DNA from: Desulfosporosinus cupriresistens
Lineage (GTDB): Bacteria > Bacillota > Desulfitobacteriia > Desulfitobacteriales > Desulfitobacteriaceae
Assembly (NCBI RefSeq): GCF_001707885.1
Contig: NZ_MASS01000010.1
Span: forward strand, 1-64,000
Length of the DNA stretch: 64,000 bases
Direction of reading: 5' to 3'
Below the pieces are notes generated by a model. It worked only from the letters and a program-made list of their open reading frames with translations, was not told the DNA's origin and did not search any database. Both the position numbers and the translations under genes were made by a program. Each line of letters opens with the position of its first letter. The first letter of the stretch is position 1. Shown here piece by piece: positions 34,051-43,296 of this stretch.

Positions 34051-35315
34051 GCACGAATCATCTCTAATAGAGCCTCAATGCGAGTTAAGAGTTGCCCTTG
34101 ATCTTCTGCGGAAAAATCACTTTCTAAGCGCAAAAAGGGAATTGATTTCTTCTCCATTTCTTTACTCACAAAATAGCTTTCTACACCATAAGGCTGACAG
34201 AACTGCAAGGAGAAATCAATCACGGCATCGGCTTTTAAATTCTCAGCCATGAACGTGATATCTTCCATGCGCCCTTGGTTAGGAGTAAAGCAAGCACAAT
34301 TCACCTTTAATGGACGTTTAGCGATATTGGTGAGCATATCCGAGACATTATCCGCAGGCTCTGTGACATCCTTATAATAGCGTTCTCCTGTGCAAGTTTC
34401 TTCCCCGACAACAACTGCCCCAGCTTGTTCGATTAAGGCATGAAGCTTCCATGCCGGAAGGGGTTGAGGGGTTCCGGTTACAAGAATTCTTGGTGCATCC
34501 ACGGGGGCGACTCCGATCCCCTCTTTGACCCTCAGGTCAAGTTCGTCACACAGAGCATTTACTTGAGCAGCGAAGCGTACAGGATCATCAAAGAAGGAGA
34601 GTTGATTGATCAACAGCACATCTAAGCCATGAATAGGAGCTGGCTTATATTTTCTCAAGTTGGCTAATCTTTGTAGCGCTTGGCGCTTATTGTTAATCGT
34701 ATGAATTCCTTGAGCTAGATTTTCGGCGGTTAAATTCACTTTAGTTTCGCGTTCGATGAAGGAAGCGAATTCACGCACTTCTTCTTCCCAAAGACGGGCG
34801 TCTTTGGCGTCTTTCTTTTGCGGGAGTTCCATTACATACGTTGGGATATGTTCATTGAGAATTTCCCACGCTTTCTTTTTCCCGTCGCAAGTTGTCTCTC
34901 CGATAACCCAATCGGAAACTTGAAAATATGGGCAAATCCGGTCGAGTTTAAAACCCATAGTGGACTTAATCAACGGACAGAGGTTGCGCGGCAAGACCTT
35001 TTCCCCTGAAGAAACTGTATACTGAGCCCCAGCACACAATCCAATGCTAGCACTCCCTGTCGCTACAACAATTTCTTCAGGAACATAGACGCAAAAGGTC
35101 GAAAACACTTTAGCGCCAGCTTCTTTCTTAGCATAGAGTTCGTGAACTCGGATTCCATGCACATCCCCAACGACTGCATCAAAATACCCCATTGCTTTAG
35201 GACGATTAGGTCTATCTAAAAACAAACTCGTAAAAATCGCTGGTACAGGGGCCAGGAAATCGTCATGTTTCCCTAAATCCATACCCAAAGCAGTCCATAG
35301 TTCTCTGTTATCCAT
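34047..35315 (-). CDS. 2-hydroxyacyl-CoA dehydratase D-like, double-cubane cluster type
   Basis: A 422-residue HgdB/FldC-fold protein with conserved cysteines, among them CVYVPEEIV, GLCAGAQY, ETTCDGKK, GEETCTGE and LQFCQPYG. A single subunit paired with one activase, without a second dehydratase subunit, is the arrangement of YjiM/YjiL and of the double-cubane-cluster proteins described from Carboxydothermus. Those reduce small molecules at very low potential. No CoA-transferase or acid-pathway genes lie nearby, so a 2-hydroxyacyl-CoA dehydratase role is less likely. ATG follows GAGGGGG. Association with the selenium cluster may be coincidental. Confidence 0.85.
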   Translation of the reverse strand: MDNRELWTALGMDLGKHDDFLAPVPAIFTSLFLDRPNRPKAMGYFDAVVGDVHGIRVHELYAKKEAGAKVFSTFCVYVPEEIVVATGSASIGLCAGAQYTVSSGEKVLPRNLCPLIKSTMGFKLDRICPYFQVSDWVIGETTCDGKKKAWEILNEHIPTYVMELPQKKDAKDARLWEEEVREFASFIERETKVNLTAENLAQGIHTINNKRQALQRLANLRKYKPAPIHGLDVLLINQLSFFDDPVRFAAQVNALCDELDLRVKEGIGVAPVDAPRILVTGTPQPLPAWKLHALIEQAGAVVVGEETCTGERYYKDVTEPADNVSDMLTNIAKRPLKVNCACFTPNQGRMEDITFMAENLKADAVIDFSLQFCQPYGVESYFVSKEMEKKSIPFLRLESDFSAEDQGQLLTRIEALLEMIRA

Positions 35316-35523
35316 TTCTTTATCCCCCTCGTTCTAATATAATTTTGTCGATACTGTTGGTATTTGTTTATTCATTCAACTAATATAATAGGCCAACCAC
35401 AGAAATAATTCCCTCCATTATAACTATTTTATAATTTAATTTTATCACCAAAATGATATATATTAAAGGTTAACTTTATAGCCCATCCACTTTCCTTTGA
35501 GTATTCCACCTCAGATCATAAGC

Positions 35524-35556
35524 AAAAAAAAAGCCCTTACCATTTCTGGTGAGGAC
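35524..35556 (-). terminator. dispersed tetraloop-type terminator, copy at 35.5 kb
   Basis: Minus strand GTCCTCACCA-GAAA-TGGTAAGGGC then a run of T (nine). Loop and size match the family at 8-20 kb, although the stem bases differ. The rest of 35316-35858 holds nothing else I can support. Confidence 0.6.
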
Positions 35557-35858
35557 AAGAGAGAGTTAAGCGTAATCCGGAAGGATTGCTACATAATACT
35601 CATTGCAATATCCGTGCCAACTTTCAAATTGTCTCGATACTTATCTGTAATTCTACCTTGCTTAGAATTTAAGCTGCTTTAAACGATTAAATATTCAAAA
35701 AATACTCTCATCCTTAAGTCAAATAAATTGCATGAAAGCCTATTTTCGATTTATTTCGATACATTTTGCCCGGTAAGGTGTTCTATATTTGAACACTTTG
35801 CCTTATTATAATACACTTACCTCTTAGATTTAACAATCTTGTGTAAAGTCTTAACTGG

Positions 35859-36929
35859 CTAGGATAATGACTTTCTAAGTTTTAAGGCTACCTCATGTGT
35901 TAGAGCATAAACCTTTTCCGCTACCTCAATAGTACAGCTGCCCACTCCACAGCTTGGAGTAATTATCGACTGGCATAACAAAACTTTTCTGTCAATACCG
36001 TTCTGAACAAAAAAAGCAACATGTTGTTCAAAGAGTGTGGTCAAATCATCCGCTGTTAGCTCTAGAACTTTCGGGTTGGTTGGGATTAATCCCCAGGCTA
36101 ATACTCCGCCTCTTTCCATAAAAGCCTTAAGTTCTTCTATATAAACAATCATGCTTGTAAAATACTCATAGGCATCAAAGTTAACGATATCTGTTTTTGA
36201 CTGAAGAATCATTGACCAATCCGTACTGGCGCACACATGAATTCCCGCTCTTCCCTGAGCTAAATGAATTGAGTCAACAATTTCGTTCAGTTCATTAGTT
36301 ATTTCTTCCTTCTTCAGAGTGATGAAGGTCGACTGACCATAGCCATATAATCCCGGCTCATCGATAAAAATGATCACAGGTTTGTTATACTGACTTAAAG
36401 TTTTGGTTTGCCAAAAGGCTTGCAACGCAAGAGATTTAACAACAATTTCTCGCAATTCTGAACTGTAATAAGAAGACCTTCTGTCTTGATCCGTTAACTG
36501 AAGCCCCAGGGTGACTGGTCCTGTTACTTGCCCTTTAATGAATTTAGCCTCATTAAAATCACCATTTGTTAGCTTTGCCAGAAAAGCATAAAATCCTTGC
36601 GCTGATTCTTCAGGAAATGAAAACAAATCAAAGTCGTTCGAATTACCTTCGATTATATCTAAATATTGATTGTAAAAATTAGTCACTTTGTCTAACCAAT
36701 TTGCCTGAGAAGTATCAAAGAACAGTTTCCCGTCTTTCTCCACTACCAAACCCAGCTTGAACAGTGGAAAGGAATATTGATTTAACATGTCTTCGGAAGA
36801 AGCCTGGTTGGGCAATTGAGGCCAATGGGGTATTTCCTTTAAGGTTTGAATCAATTCTAAGGCATCCTTCGTCTTTAAATGCGGCAAACTGCCAATGCCT
36901 ATGGCTAATAATGATAAATCAGTTTTCAA
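35859..36929 (-). CDS. MetE-like (core, cobalamin-independent) methyltransferase family protein
   Basis: A 356-residue TIM-barrel protein related to the C-terminal half of MetE and to UROD-like methyltransferases. The N-terminal GIGSLPH and the zinc-ligand region are visible: HVCAST (His and Cys) and a later Cys in ITPSCGVGS. It lacks the N-terminal MetE half, as in the short core-MetE enzymes of anaerobes. Those methylate homocysteine from a methyl-corrinoid protein; the actual donor here is unknown. TTG start follows GGAG. It is a single gene, with no corrinoid protein nearby. Confidence 0.75.
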   Translation of the reverse strand: MKTDLSLLAIGIGSLPHLKTKDALELIQTLKEIPHWPQLPNQASSEDMLNQYSFPLFKLGLVVEKDGKLFFDTSQANWLDKVTNFYNQYLDIIEGNSNDFDLFSFPEESAQGFYAFLAKLTNGDFNEAKFIKGQVTGPVTLGLQLTDQDRRSSYYSSELREIVVKSLALQAFWQTKTLSQYNKPVIIFIDEPGLYGYGQSTFITLKKEEITNELNEIVDSIHLAQGRAGIHVCASTDWSMILQSKTDIVNFDAYEYFTSMIVYIEELKAFMERGGVLAWGLIPTNPKVLELTADDLTTLFEQHVAFFVQNGIDRKVLLCQSIITPSCGVGSCTIEVAEKVYALTHEVALKLRKSLS

Positions 36930-37075
36930 ATTGCATGCTCCTTAGTTTTTATTGGGTACTTTTTAACGTCACAACCAATAAAATATTCTACATTATTACT
37001 TCTCCCTCTACATAACGCTTAGGCAACTTGGAAGGGAGAAAACTATTTGTAAAAAAACAGAAGGGGTTGAGAACT

Positions 37076-37345
37076 TTGGATAGAGATGATTTCGCTATTA
37101 AAAATGGATTTATTAGCTATGAGGAAATGCTTTCTAACAGCATTACAATTGTATACGACCATGGGATTTCCTATTTTGCGACAACCATTGACAGTAATGG
37201 CTGGTTGGCTTGGTTAGACAAACGCCCCGAGCAAGTTATAGGTATTTTTGAAACCTTAGAAAAAGCCCATGAACGATTATTTTATGTTTTCGCAGAGAAA
37301 GAATTCGAACAGATGAAGATAAGGGATCCTGATCATTTGTGTTAA
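37076..37345 (+). CDS. small protein, paralogue of the 17.8 kb gene
   Basis: An 89-residue protein. TTG start chosen by alignment: LDRDDFAIKNGF matches MEQEKFAHNNGF of the paralogue, and AGAAGGGG lies about ten bases upstream. It is longer at the C-terminus by about 20 residues. It is convergent with DUF1385. Not recognised. Confidence 0.6.
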   Translation: MDRDDFAIKNGFISYEEMLSNSITIVYDHGISYFATTIDSNGWLAWLDKRPEQVIGIFETLEKAHERLFYVFAEKEFEQMKIRDPDHLC

Positions 37346-37348
37346 GAC

Positions 37349-38083
37349 TTAGGCGGGCACTATTCTTTCTTCACATTCTATTGCTTTAGCTAATGTAGCG
37401 ATAGCGACTCGCATTTGCTCTTCAGTCGGTTCAGCAGTGACAATGTATTTCTGGATGAATGCAGCGATCTGAAACGCTCGCTTTAAATATTGACGACGTG
37501 AACTCCAGTTAAAGATTTCATAACCAATGGATATGGATACTATCAACACAAACAATGGCATCTGATACGTCACCACAGTTAGCAAGATCAAGATGGGTAA
37601 TAAAATTACGACTAAATTAGTTCCACATCGTTCACTAACTCGGCTAGCTCCCTTTACCGCACTCAGTGAAAGATCAGCTCCACTTGTATAAATGTTAAAT
37701 GCTTTATGCTCTGCTCCATGAAACTGCCAAAGTCGTTTCAGGAGAAATACTAACGTAATAAGAACAATGCCATAGATAGCGAGCACAGGCCAAACCGACT
37801 CAGTAGCTGACATTTCAGTAGGAGGAAATATCCAATCCCACGGCGTAATAAGCAAAAGGATCATAGCTAGAAACAACTTTAAATTGAGCTTTGCCAATCG
37901 CGAAACTCCGCGTAAAAAAGGAATTTTGTCCATTAGATTAAATATTCTTATCCCGGGCAACCGACTTACATTAATTGATATTTTTCCTTGTGATAACTTC
38001 CCTCGAACTACATGCGTGTTAGTGGCAAATGTAATCCCATTAATATGGGCCCGCCCTCCTATGACCGCCAAACGTCTCACCAA
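37349..38083 (-). CDS. DUF1385-family membrane protein
   Basis: A 244-residue membrane protein with about four helices. Family landmarks are FHGAEHKAFNIYTSG (near residue 123) and SERCGTNLVVI (near residue 150). The N-terminal GGRAHINGI is a diverged form of the usual GGQAVIEGVMM. The start is uncertain: TTG at 38083 or the next GTG, both near AAGG. DUF1385 proteins are widespread in Firmicutes, and their function is not established. Confidence 0.8.
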   Translation of the reverse strand: MVRRLAVIGGRAHINGITFATNTHVVRGKLSQGKISINVSRLPGIRIFNLMDKIPFLRGVSRLAKLNLKLFLAMILLLITPWDWIFPPTEMSATESVWPVLAIYGIVLITLVFLLKRLWQFHGAEHKAFNIYTSGADLSLSAVKGASRVSERCGTNLVVILLPILILLTVVTYQMPLFVLIVSISIGYEIFNWSSRRQYLKRAFQIAAFIQKYIVTAEPTEEQMRVAIATLAKAIECEERIVPA

Positions 38084-38222
38084 CCTTCGAATTAGTCTTT
38101 CAGTGGTTAAGCCGAAACCTTAGTTTTTGATGTCACTACCTGTTTAGGCGACTCTTAGTTACATGTACATAATTTAAATCTGCACGTCATAATTCATAGT
38201 AGGGATTGTTAGGAGGTGTAGA

Positions 38223-38855
38223 ATGCCAAAACGAACTAATTACCAAAACATGAAATTTAATCCTCTATATATTGTGGTGGGAGCTCTCTTGTTAATAGCT
38301 ATTTTCAGAACCCATGGCGATAGTGCTGCAACGACAGCGCCCATTACAACGAATTGGAATCTACAAGATTTAGACATAACTAAAAATGGGAATGCCCTAC
38401 GCGCCTTGCTTTTCCTAGAAACTAATAAAACACCTACATCCACCAGCCCTTCACCGAGCATGGTGCTCAATAAACCTACTGATTTCTACGGTCAGTGCCT
38501 TCAATTTACCGGTACAATCAAATCTGTACGATCATATTCTCCTCAAAGCAGTCTCGCGACAATAATTATTGGTAATTCTACTGAAATGATTATGCTGACA
38601 AACGATGCTAGCACTATGCTTGATTGTTTCCTTATTGGTAGCAATTTGACTCTGACACCTGGGTCCGCTGTAACAGTTTACGGATATTCTCCCGGAATAC
38701 GATATGCCCAAGATGCGCAAGGAAGAGTTACCCCCCAACTTGCTCTAATAGGCCATTTCAGAACAGTATCGTCCTCAACTCCCGATGTCTCTCCCAATAC
38801 AACTTTCCCTGTCTCTCCAAGCTTAATTTCCCCTATCTCTCCCACGCCTTCATGA
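38223..38855 (+). CDS. membrane-anchored exported hypothetical protein
   Basis: A 210-residue protein. An N-terminal helix (about residues 12-27) anchors it. The external part has a Ser/Thr/Pro linker, a beta-rich domain (about 75-175, with two cysteines and VTVYGYSPG, resembling an OB-type fold) and a Pro/Ser-rich tail. ATG follows GGAGGTG. Not recognised as a named family. Confidence 0.6.
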   Translation: MPKRTNYQNMKFNPLYIVVGALLLIAIFRTHGDSAATTAPITTNWNLQDLDITKNGNALRALLFLETNKTPTSTSPSPSMVLNKPTDFYGQCLQFTGTIKSVRSYSPQSSLATIIIGNSTEMIMLTNDASTMLDCFLIGSNLTLTPGSAVTVYGYSPGIRYAQDAQGRVTPQLALIGHFRTVSSSTPDVSPNTTFPVSPSLISPISPTPS

Positions 38856-38977
38856 ACCGGAATCCTACTCTGCTTAGCTTCTGTTTACCTTATTAACTTA
38901 TGCAGTATCTTAAATATGTTTAAAAATCGGTTGTTGAACTGGAACTCTGCTTTGGTTAAACTCTACCAAAGTCTAGC

Positions 38978-40006
38978 TTAACGTATCTGAAATCTAATGA
39001 AAAAAGTCGTCCCCGAAGAAGATGATTCCACATCTATCTTTGCATTATGTCTTTCAGCAATATTATAGCACGTTGCAAGACCCAAACCAGTGCCTCTTTC
39101 CTTAGTCGTTAGGAACGGTGTCCCTAATCTCTCGATGATATCTTTACTAATTCCTGTACCTTGGTCTTGTACTGCAAGCACTATATTGTTAGCCTCCATA
39201 TAAGTCATTATTTTCAACACACCCCTCGAAGGCATCGCTTCAAATCCGTTTCTTGTTAGATTGAGGATTAGTTGCCTAATTTCTCTTTCATTCATTGTCA
39301 AATCAGTGACTTGCTCAGTTTCTAAGACAACTTTTTTATCTTGATTCGTAGCATCTGCAAGGATTAATGGGTACAGTGAATGAACTAAATTATTAAGTTT
39401 AACTACAGTGTATAATTCCGTTTTTGTTTTTGCTATAGACAAAAACTCGCTTATTATACCGTTTGCCCTATCTAACTCACTAATCATCAAATCATAATAA
39501 TCAGTGTTTTCCTGTAATGTATCTCTGCTTTTCAAGATCTGTAAAAAACCTCTTACTGTTGTCAGTGGATTACGTACTTCATGAGCAATACTAGCCGCCA
39601 ATTCTCCGACAAGGTTTAAACGATCTAAACGTGCCATTTCCTCTTCAGCTAACTTCCTTTTTGTAATATCAAGCAGCTGCATTAAAAATAGTTGAGTGCC
39701 GTCAGAGTCTTGAAAAGGATGCTGAAACACTTCAAATATGGTATCCTTTATGACACATTGCCATTGCTTTGGAATTTTGATCCCAGAAGTCGCCGGTGTA
39801 TGACAATTGCTACAAGGTTCATCTTTATTTAACAGTATATGATAACACTTTCTATTATCCGGTTCACCGTGAATTTCTTTAAAATTATGGTTAGCAAAAA
39901 CCACTTTGCCTTCGCTTGTCCGTACATATACTAACCCTGGCAGACCATTTAATAAGGCATATAGTCGTTTCCGTTCATCTTCTAAAAACTTATTTTCAAT
40001 TGACAT
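38978..40006 (-). CDS. PAS-domain sensor histidine kinase, orphan
   Basis: A 342-residue cytoplasmic kinase with no membrane helix. A PAS domain (about 12-117) contains a Cys trio (Cys54, Cys65 and Cys68 in CYHILLNKDEPCSNC) typical of PAS sensors that may bind a metal or sense redox. Next come HisKA with phospho-His142 (ASIAHEVRNPLTTVRG) and the HATPase region (NLTRNGFEAM, DQGTGISKD, GTGLGLATC). ATG is set by GGGAG eight bases upstream. No response regulator is adjacent. Soluble orphan PAS kinases in spore formers often feed Spo0A; that is inference here. Confidence 0.85.
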   Translation of the reverse strand: MSIENKFLEDERKRLYALLNGLPGLVYVRTSEGKVVFANHNFKEIHGEPDNRKCYHILLNKDEPCSNCHTPATSGIKIPKQWQCVIKDTIFEVFQHPFQDSDGTQLFLMQLLDITKRKLAEEEMARLDRLNLVGELAASIAHEVRNPLTTVRGFLQILKSRDTLQENTDYYDLMISELDRANGIISEFLSIAKTKTELYTVVKLNNLVHSLYPLILADATNQDKKVVLETEQVTDLTMNEREIRQLILNLTRNGFEAMPSRGVLKIMTYMEANNIVLAVQDQGTGISKDIIERLGTPFLTTKERGTGLGLATCYNIAERHNAKIDVESSSSGTTFFIRFQIR

Positions 40007-40157
40007 CTTCAATGCTCCCAACTTTCTCAATGTTTTATACATTTCAACAAATTACCTCAAAATTCCTCTTTTATAGATTATACTTCTATTATTTTTGGCA
40101 GGCAATTCCATCCGATGCTCGCTTAAATTGCTAACTGATTTTTTACTTGAGAAGCCT

Positions 40158-40202
40158 TAAAAAAGAAGAAGGACCTGGCTGTTACCTGGTCTTTCTTCTT
40201 AA
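40158..40202. terminator. bidirectional hairpin terminator
   Basis: AAGAAGAAGGACC / GGTCTTTCTTCTT stem with T-rich flanks on both strands, upstream of the kinase start and before the next rightward gene. Confidence 0.5.
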
Positions 40203-40334
40203 GATTTTATTTTAAATGTTTGCATTGATAAACAATAGCTCTTATAATACTCAATGTTGACAGGTTTTTTCTCCTTTTATGTCGAAGTTAGCAGGTGCTC
40301 GAACTAACCGTTCAACGGAAAGGGGGTGAATATT

Positions 40335-40646
40335 ATGAGTGACATTCCAGATTCCGATTTAGATGTCTTGGCTAAAGACATGGAAAAGAAGGCCGCCGAG
40401 AAATCTATGAGTATGGTAAGTTTTAACGATCTGTTTACATCGTCTTTTATGACTACTCACACAAAATTTTCTAATTTTAAAGAGTTGCTTGATGCTGGAA
40501 AATACAATGTAAATAGTCTAGCGGACTTTATGGCTATCCTAGACGCTAAATTTGATGTTTTTATAAATAAAACGACCAAATTTCAAACCTGGGAGAAAAT
40601 GCAATCTGCCGCCGTCGATGAATATCTTAAGAAACAACCAAATTAA
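40335..40646 (+). CDS. hypothetical protein
   Basis: A 103-residue soluble helical protein. ATG follows GGGGGTG. Rich in Asp, Lys, Met and Phe, with FTSSFMTTHTKFSNFKELL in the middle and WEKMQSAAVDEYLKK at the end. It has no cysteines or membrane segment. Not recognised; small helical proteins of this kind are common in spore formers. Confidence 0.6.
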   Translation: MSDIPDSDLDVLAKDMEKKAAEKSMSMVSFNDLFTSSFMTTHTKFSNFKELLDAGKYNVNSLADFMAILDAKFDVFINKTTKFQTWEKMQSAAVDEYLKKQPN

Positions 40647-40678
40647 TAATTTCTTAATTATCACAAAATCCATCTTAT

Positions 40679-40719
40679 AAAAGCCATCACCTTATTCAAT
40701 TTAGGGTGATGGCTTTTAC
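40679..40719. terminator. bidirectional terminator
   Basis: AAGCCATCACC / GGGTGATGGCTT perfect stem between two convergent genes, with T residues on both sides. Confidence 0.75.
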
Positions 40720-40720
40720 T

Positions 40721-41356
40721 TTAGTTCGCTAATTCAAACGCTGATTTTTGCGCATTGAAAATGAAAACTTCTCCAGTTTCAATTCTGTAATACATACCCA
40801 TAATATCGAGTTCTCGTTTGTTATACTTTTCCTCGACATATGGGTAGGTTAACAAGTGTTTTATTTGTTCGACAATATTTATATGCTCTGTTAGCCATTC
40901 CCTCATTTCCAAGTCTTTACCATCGATCTCTTCCATTACCCGTTTCTTAACATTTCCGGATACTTCTAACCATTTTTTGGTGGCAGGCATTTCGTTGAGG
41001 ACCGCATCCGGTAAATAGATTGACGAACACCCCCCACAGTTGGAGTGACCACAAATAATAATATTTTTTACTTTTAGAACCTTAATCGCATATTCAATTG
41101 CTGCTGTAGTAGCTGAAGTAGTGGCTACATATTCATGGGCTTCCTTATATTTAGGAACGATGTTAGCGATATTCCTAACAACGAACAATTCCCCTGGTAA
41201 TGATTTCGTTATCAATTCCGGTACTACGCGTGAATCGGAACAGGCAATGAACAATGTATGAGGTTCTTGACGTCTTTTCAATCTACAAAATAGATTTTTG
41301 TGTTCTTCGTAATCTTGGGTCCGAAATTTGATTAGCCCTGCTACTAAATTCTGCAT
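40721..41356 (-). CDS. beta-class carbonic anhydrase
   Basis: A 211-residue zinc enzyme that interconverts CO2 and bicarbonate. Zinc ligands Cys39 (ACSDSR, with Asp41 and Arg43), His104 and Cys107 (GHSNCGG) are present. Length and motif spacing are normal. ATG follows AGAGGAG. It is single, between a convergent unknown gene and an empty 480-base region. Confidence 0.93.
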   Translation of the reverse strand: MQNLVAGLIKFRTQDYEEHKNLFCRLKRRQEPHTLFIACSDSRVVPELITKSLPGELFVVRNIANIVPKYKEAHEYVATTSATTAAIEYAIKVLKVKNIIICGHSNCGGCSSIYLPDAVLNEMPATKKWLEVSGNVKKRVMEEIDGKDLEMREWLTEHINIVEQIKHLLTYPYVEEKYNKRELDIMGMYYRIETGEVFIFNAQKSAFELAN

Positions 41357-41532
41357 AAGGCATCTCCTCTCTTATAACATAAGTTTCGCACCCCCCAATT
41401 CATAACTACGAGGATGCTCAGATGACCAAAGCCATCAATACACTTGAGTTTGAGCCAGGAGTCGACTGCTGATTATCTTTTCTCCATTTGAAGATTAGCA
41501 TTATGACTAGTATTAGTCAATATGGTTATTAC

Positions 41533-41581
41533 AAGTCGATATGGACACAATTGATAAATTTAATTGTGTCCATATCGACTT
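41533..41581. repeat. perfect 20-base inverted repeat
   Basis: Arms 41533-41552 and 41562-41581 are exact reverse complements with a nine-base A/T loop. No gene ends at it: the carbonic anhydrase starts 180 bases to its left and another terminator serves the gene to its right. T-rich DNA follows on the right. Confidence 0.75.
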
Positions 41582-41759
41582 TCTCTATTCTTTTATAAGC
41601 TTACAAATTGGATCATCTCAAAATCAGAATCACGTTCGCCCAAGTCTGAACTTAACTTGACCTAACAATTTGTAACTCCCTTTACTCATATCTTAACCGT
41701 AAATGCGATAGATTCATTATCATATTATTTCATGGTATAAAGAAACTTGGCGAAGTATT

Positions 41760-41802
41760 GAAAAGCCAGCGACTAGGCCGAATGGCTTGTCGCTGGCTTC
41801 TC
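41760..41802 (-). terminator. terminator of the flavodoxin-like gene
   Basis: AAGCCAGCGAC / GTCGCTGGCTT stem with TTTTC on the minus strand, 45 bases after the stop. Confidence 0.7.
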
Positions 41803-41842
41803 TATCTTATTGAGAAAAAACAGCAATGATATTCTACTGTTT

Positions 41843-42403
41843 TCAATTTTTTCGATTTAAAATGGATACCATTTCTCTCCCCGCTTTGAGAATGGCCTCT
41901 AGCTTATACCCTTTATTTTTCTGAGTGATCCCTATGAAGTCAAACTTTTCTGCTTTAACATGGGTAAAGAGTCTCTCCATAGACGTAAGACAAGATGTTA
42001 GGCCATTACCGCTACCGCCTGCCGCAGCCACGGCTAAGACAGGTTTTCCTTCAAATAATGTCTTGTCTTTTTTCAAGGCTTCACATCGTCGTAAACGGTC
42101 TGAAAAAGTTTTGGCCGATTCACTCATTTCTCCAAAGTAAACGGGAGTTATCATGATGAACGCATCCATATCCGCCATAGATGCATGTAAATCTTGGAAA
42201 TCATCTTGTACTTGACACTTGTGTTCGTTGCGGCAAGGTCCCCAACCGTTACCACAAGCCTGACAGTGAACGATCTTTTGCCGATTGAGGTTAACCATAA
42301 CGACATGTGCACCGGCCTCTTCAACTCCTGTTTTAGCGGCGTTACCACAGGCAGCTGTCAACCCATCTATATTAGGGCTGCTTGTAAAAATCATTACGTT
42401 CAT
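41843..42403 (-). CDS. flavodoxin-fold NAD(P)H oxidoreductase with Cys cluster
   Basis: A 186-residue flavoprotein of the NADPH-dependent FMN reductase/iron-sulfur flavoprotein group. FMN contacts are seen at FTSSPNIDG and TPVYFGEMSESAKTF. Residues about 47-65 carry HCQACGNGWGPCRNEHKC, a compact four-Cys motif, the position where related flavoproteins bind an iron-sulfur cluster. Whether a cluster is present cannot be told. ATG is chosen over a TTG three codons earlier by spacing from AAGGAT. Confidence 0.8.
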   Translation of the reverse strand: MNVMIFTSSPNIDGLTAACGNAAKTGVEEAGAHVVMVNLNRQKIVHCQACGNGWGPCRNEHKCQVQDDFQDLHASMADMDAFIMITPVYFGEMSESAKTFSDRLRRCEALKKDKTLFEGKPVLAVAAAGGSGNGLTSCLTSMERLFTHVKAEKFDFIGITQKNKGYKLEAILKAGREMVSILNRKN

Positions 42404-42521
42404 TTTTCTCAATCCTTATCCTCTCAATTTAACACTTCTATTATTGTAACAGGAAAATAATGTCCATGGAAGTGAATTTTTTGAAAAGTGTATCTTAGAA
42501 TAGCCACCATCGTGATGGGTT

Positions 42522-42641
42522 CTAAAAGTACATACTATATATATAATATGTACCTGCGATTCCAGCTGGGATCGCACACGCAATCATAAATGCAACTATT
42601 GTCGGTTTGATTAAGTCTTTCCATACACTATCGTTAGGCAT
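42522..42641 (-). CDS. 39-residue single-pass membrane protein
   Basis: ATG after GAGGTGAGGG with good spacing. A short charged N-terminus (MPNDSVWKDLIK) leads to one helix (PTIVAFMIACAIPAGIAG) and an aromatic tail YYIYSMYF. Too short for normal gene callers. Not recognised. No Pho-type promoter like the 13-24 kb units is seen near it. Confidence 0.55.
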   Translation of the reverse strand: MPNDSVWKDLIKPTIVAFMIACAIPAGIAGTYYIYSMYF

Positions 42642-42854
42642 TTACCCTCACCTCAACTCTAACTTTACCACTATATATTCTATACAAATACCATTTATAT
42701 CCTAAAATCAATATATTTATGTATTATTCTTCTCAAAACCATGACTTTCATATTGTTCCTTCTTTTTTCAGTGCATTCAGGGTGTTTGGACAGGGTTACA
42801 AAATGATAGAGCCACCCTTATTTGAGTGACTCTCGACGATTATGGACTAATGTG

Positions 42855-43061
42855 CTAATCTTCTTTAGTCCCTTCCATGATTCCTTTATTATGAAACACT
42901 TCATCAACTTCTAAGGTAAGCATGCCTCCTTTAGCATTTTCAAGCCTCTCTTTACCGTATTTTGGTGTTGTATCATCATTAACAACACTCACAACCCCAG
43001 CTGGCTCCCAAGGCTGTCGATTTAATTGTGAAGCATGTTCCTTGTCATTTTCGTTACCCAT
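42855..43061 (-). CDS. small acidic hypothetical protein
   Basis: A 68-residue hydrophilic acidic protein with ATG after GAGGAGG. It contains NRQPWEPAGVVSVVND and TLEVDEVFHNKG. No cysteine, membrane segment or known motif. A weak hairpin follows at 42808-42835. Confidence 0.55.
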   Translation of the reverse strand: MGNENDKEHASQLNRQPWEPAGVVSVVNDDTTPKYGKERLENAKGGMLTLEVDEVFHNKGIMEGTKED

Positions 43062-43296
43062 ATTATCGCCTCCTCTTTGGCTTTAGTCTATCCGCTAATT
43101 TGAACTTTATCATATATTCGTTCAAACACTTTTAGATTTCCCTAAAGAATTATTCTTACTCAATTTTCGGTTACTTTTCAGGACACTTTAATGGTCTAGA
43201 AATCTTTTAAAATACTAGGTATCCAATCTTTGCCTTTATGACATAATATAAAAAGTTGTATTTATAAATTTTAGATAGAGGGCAGAGGCTGATGCT

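Noticed and set aside
41502..41530. Short repeat ACTAGTATTAGTCAATATGG near the 20-base hairpin
   Set aside because: It is short and imperfect, and not clearly related to the hairpin.
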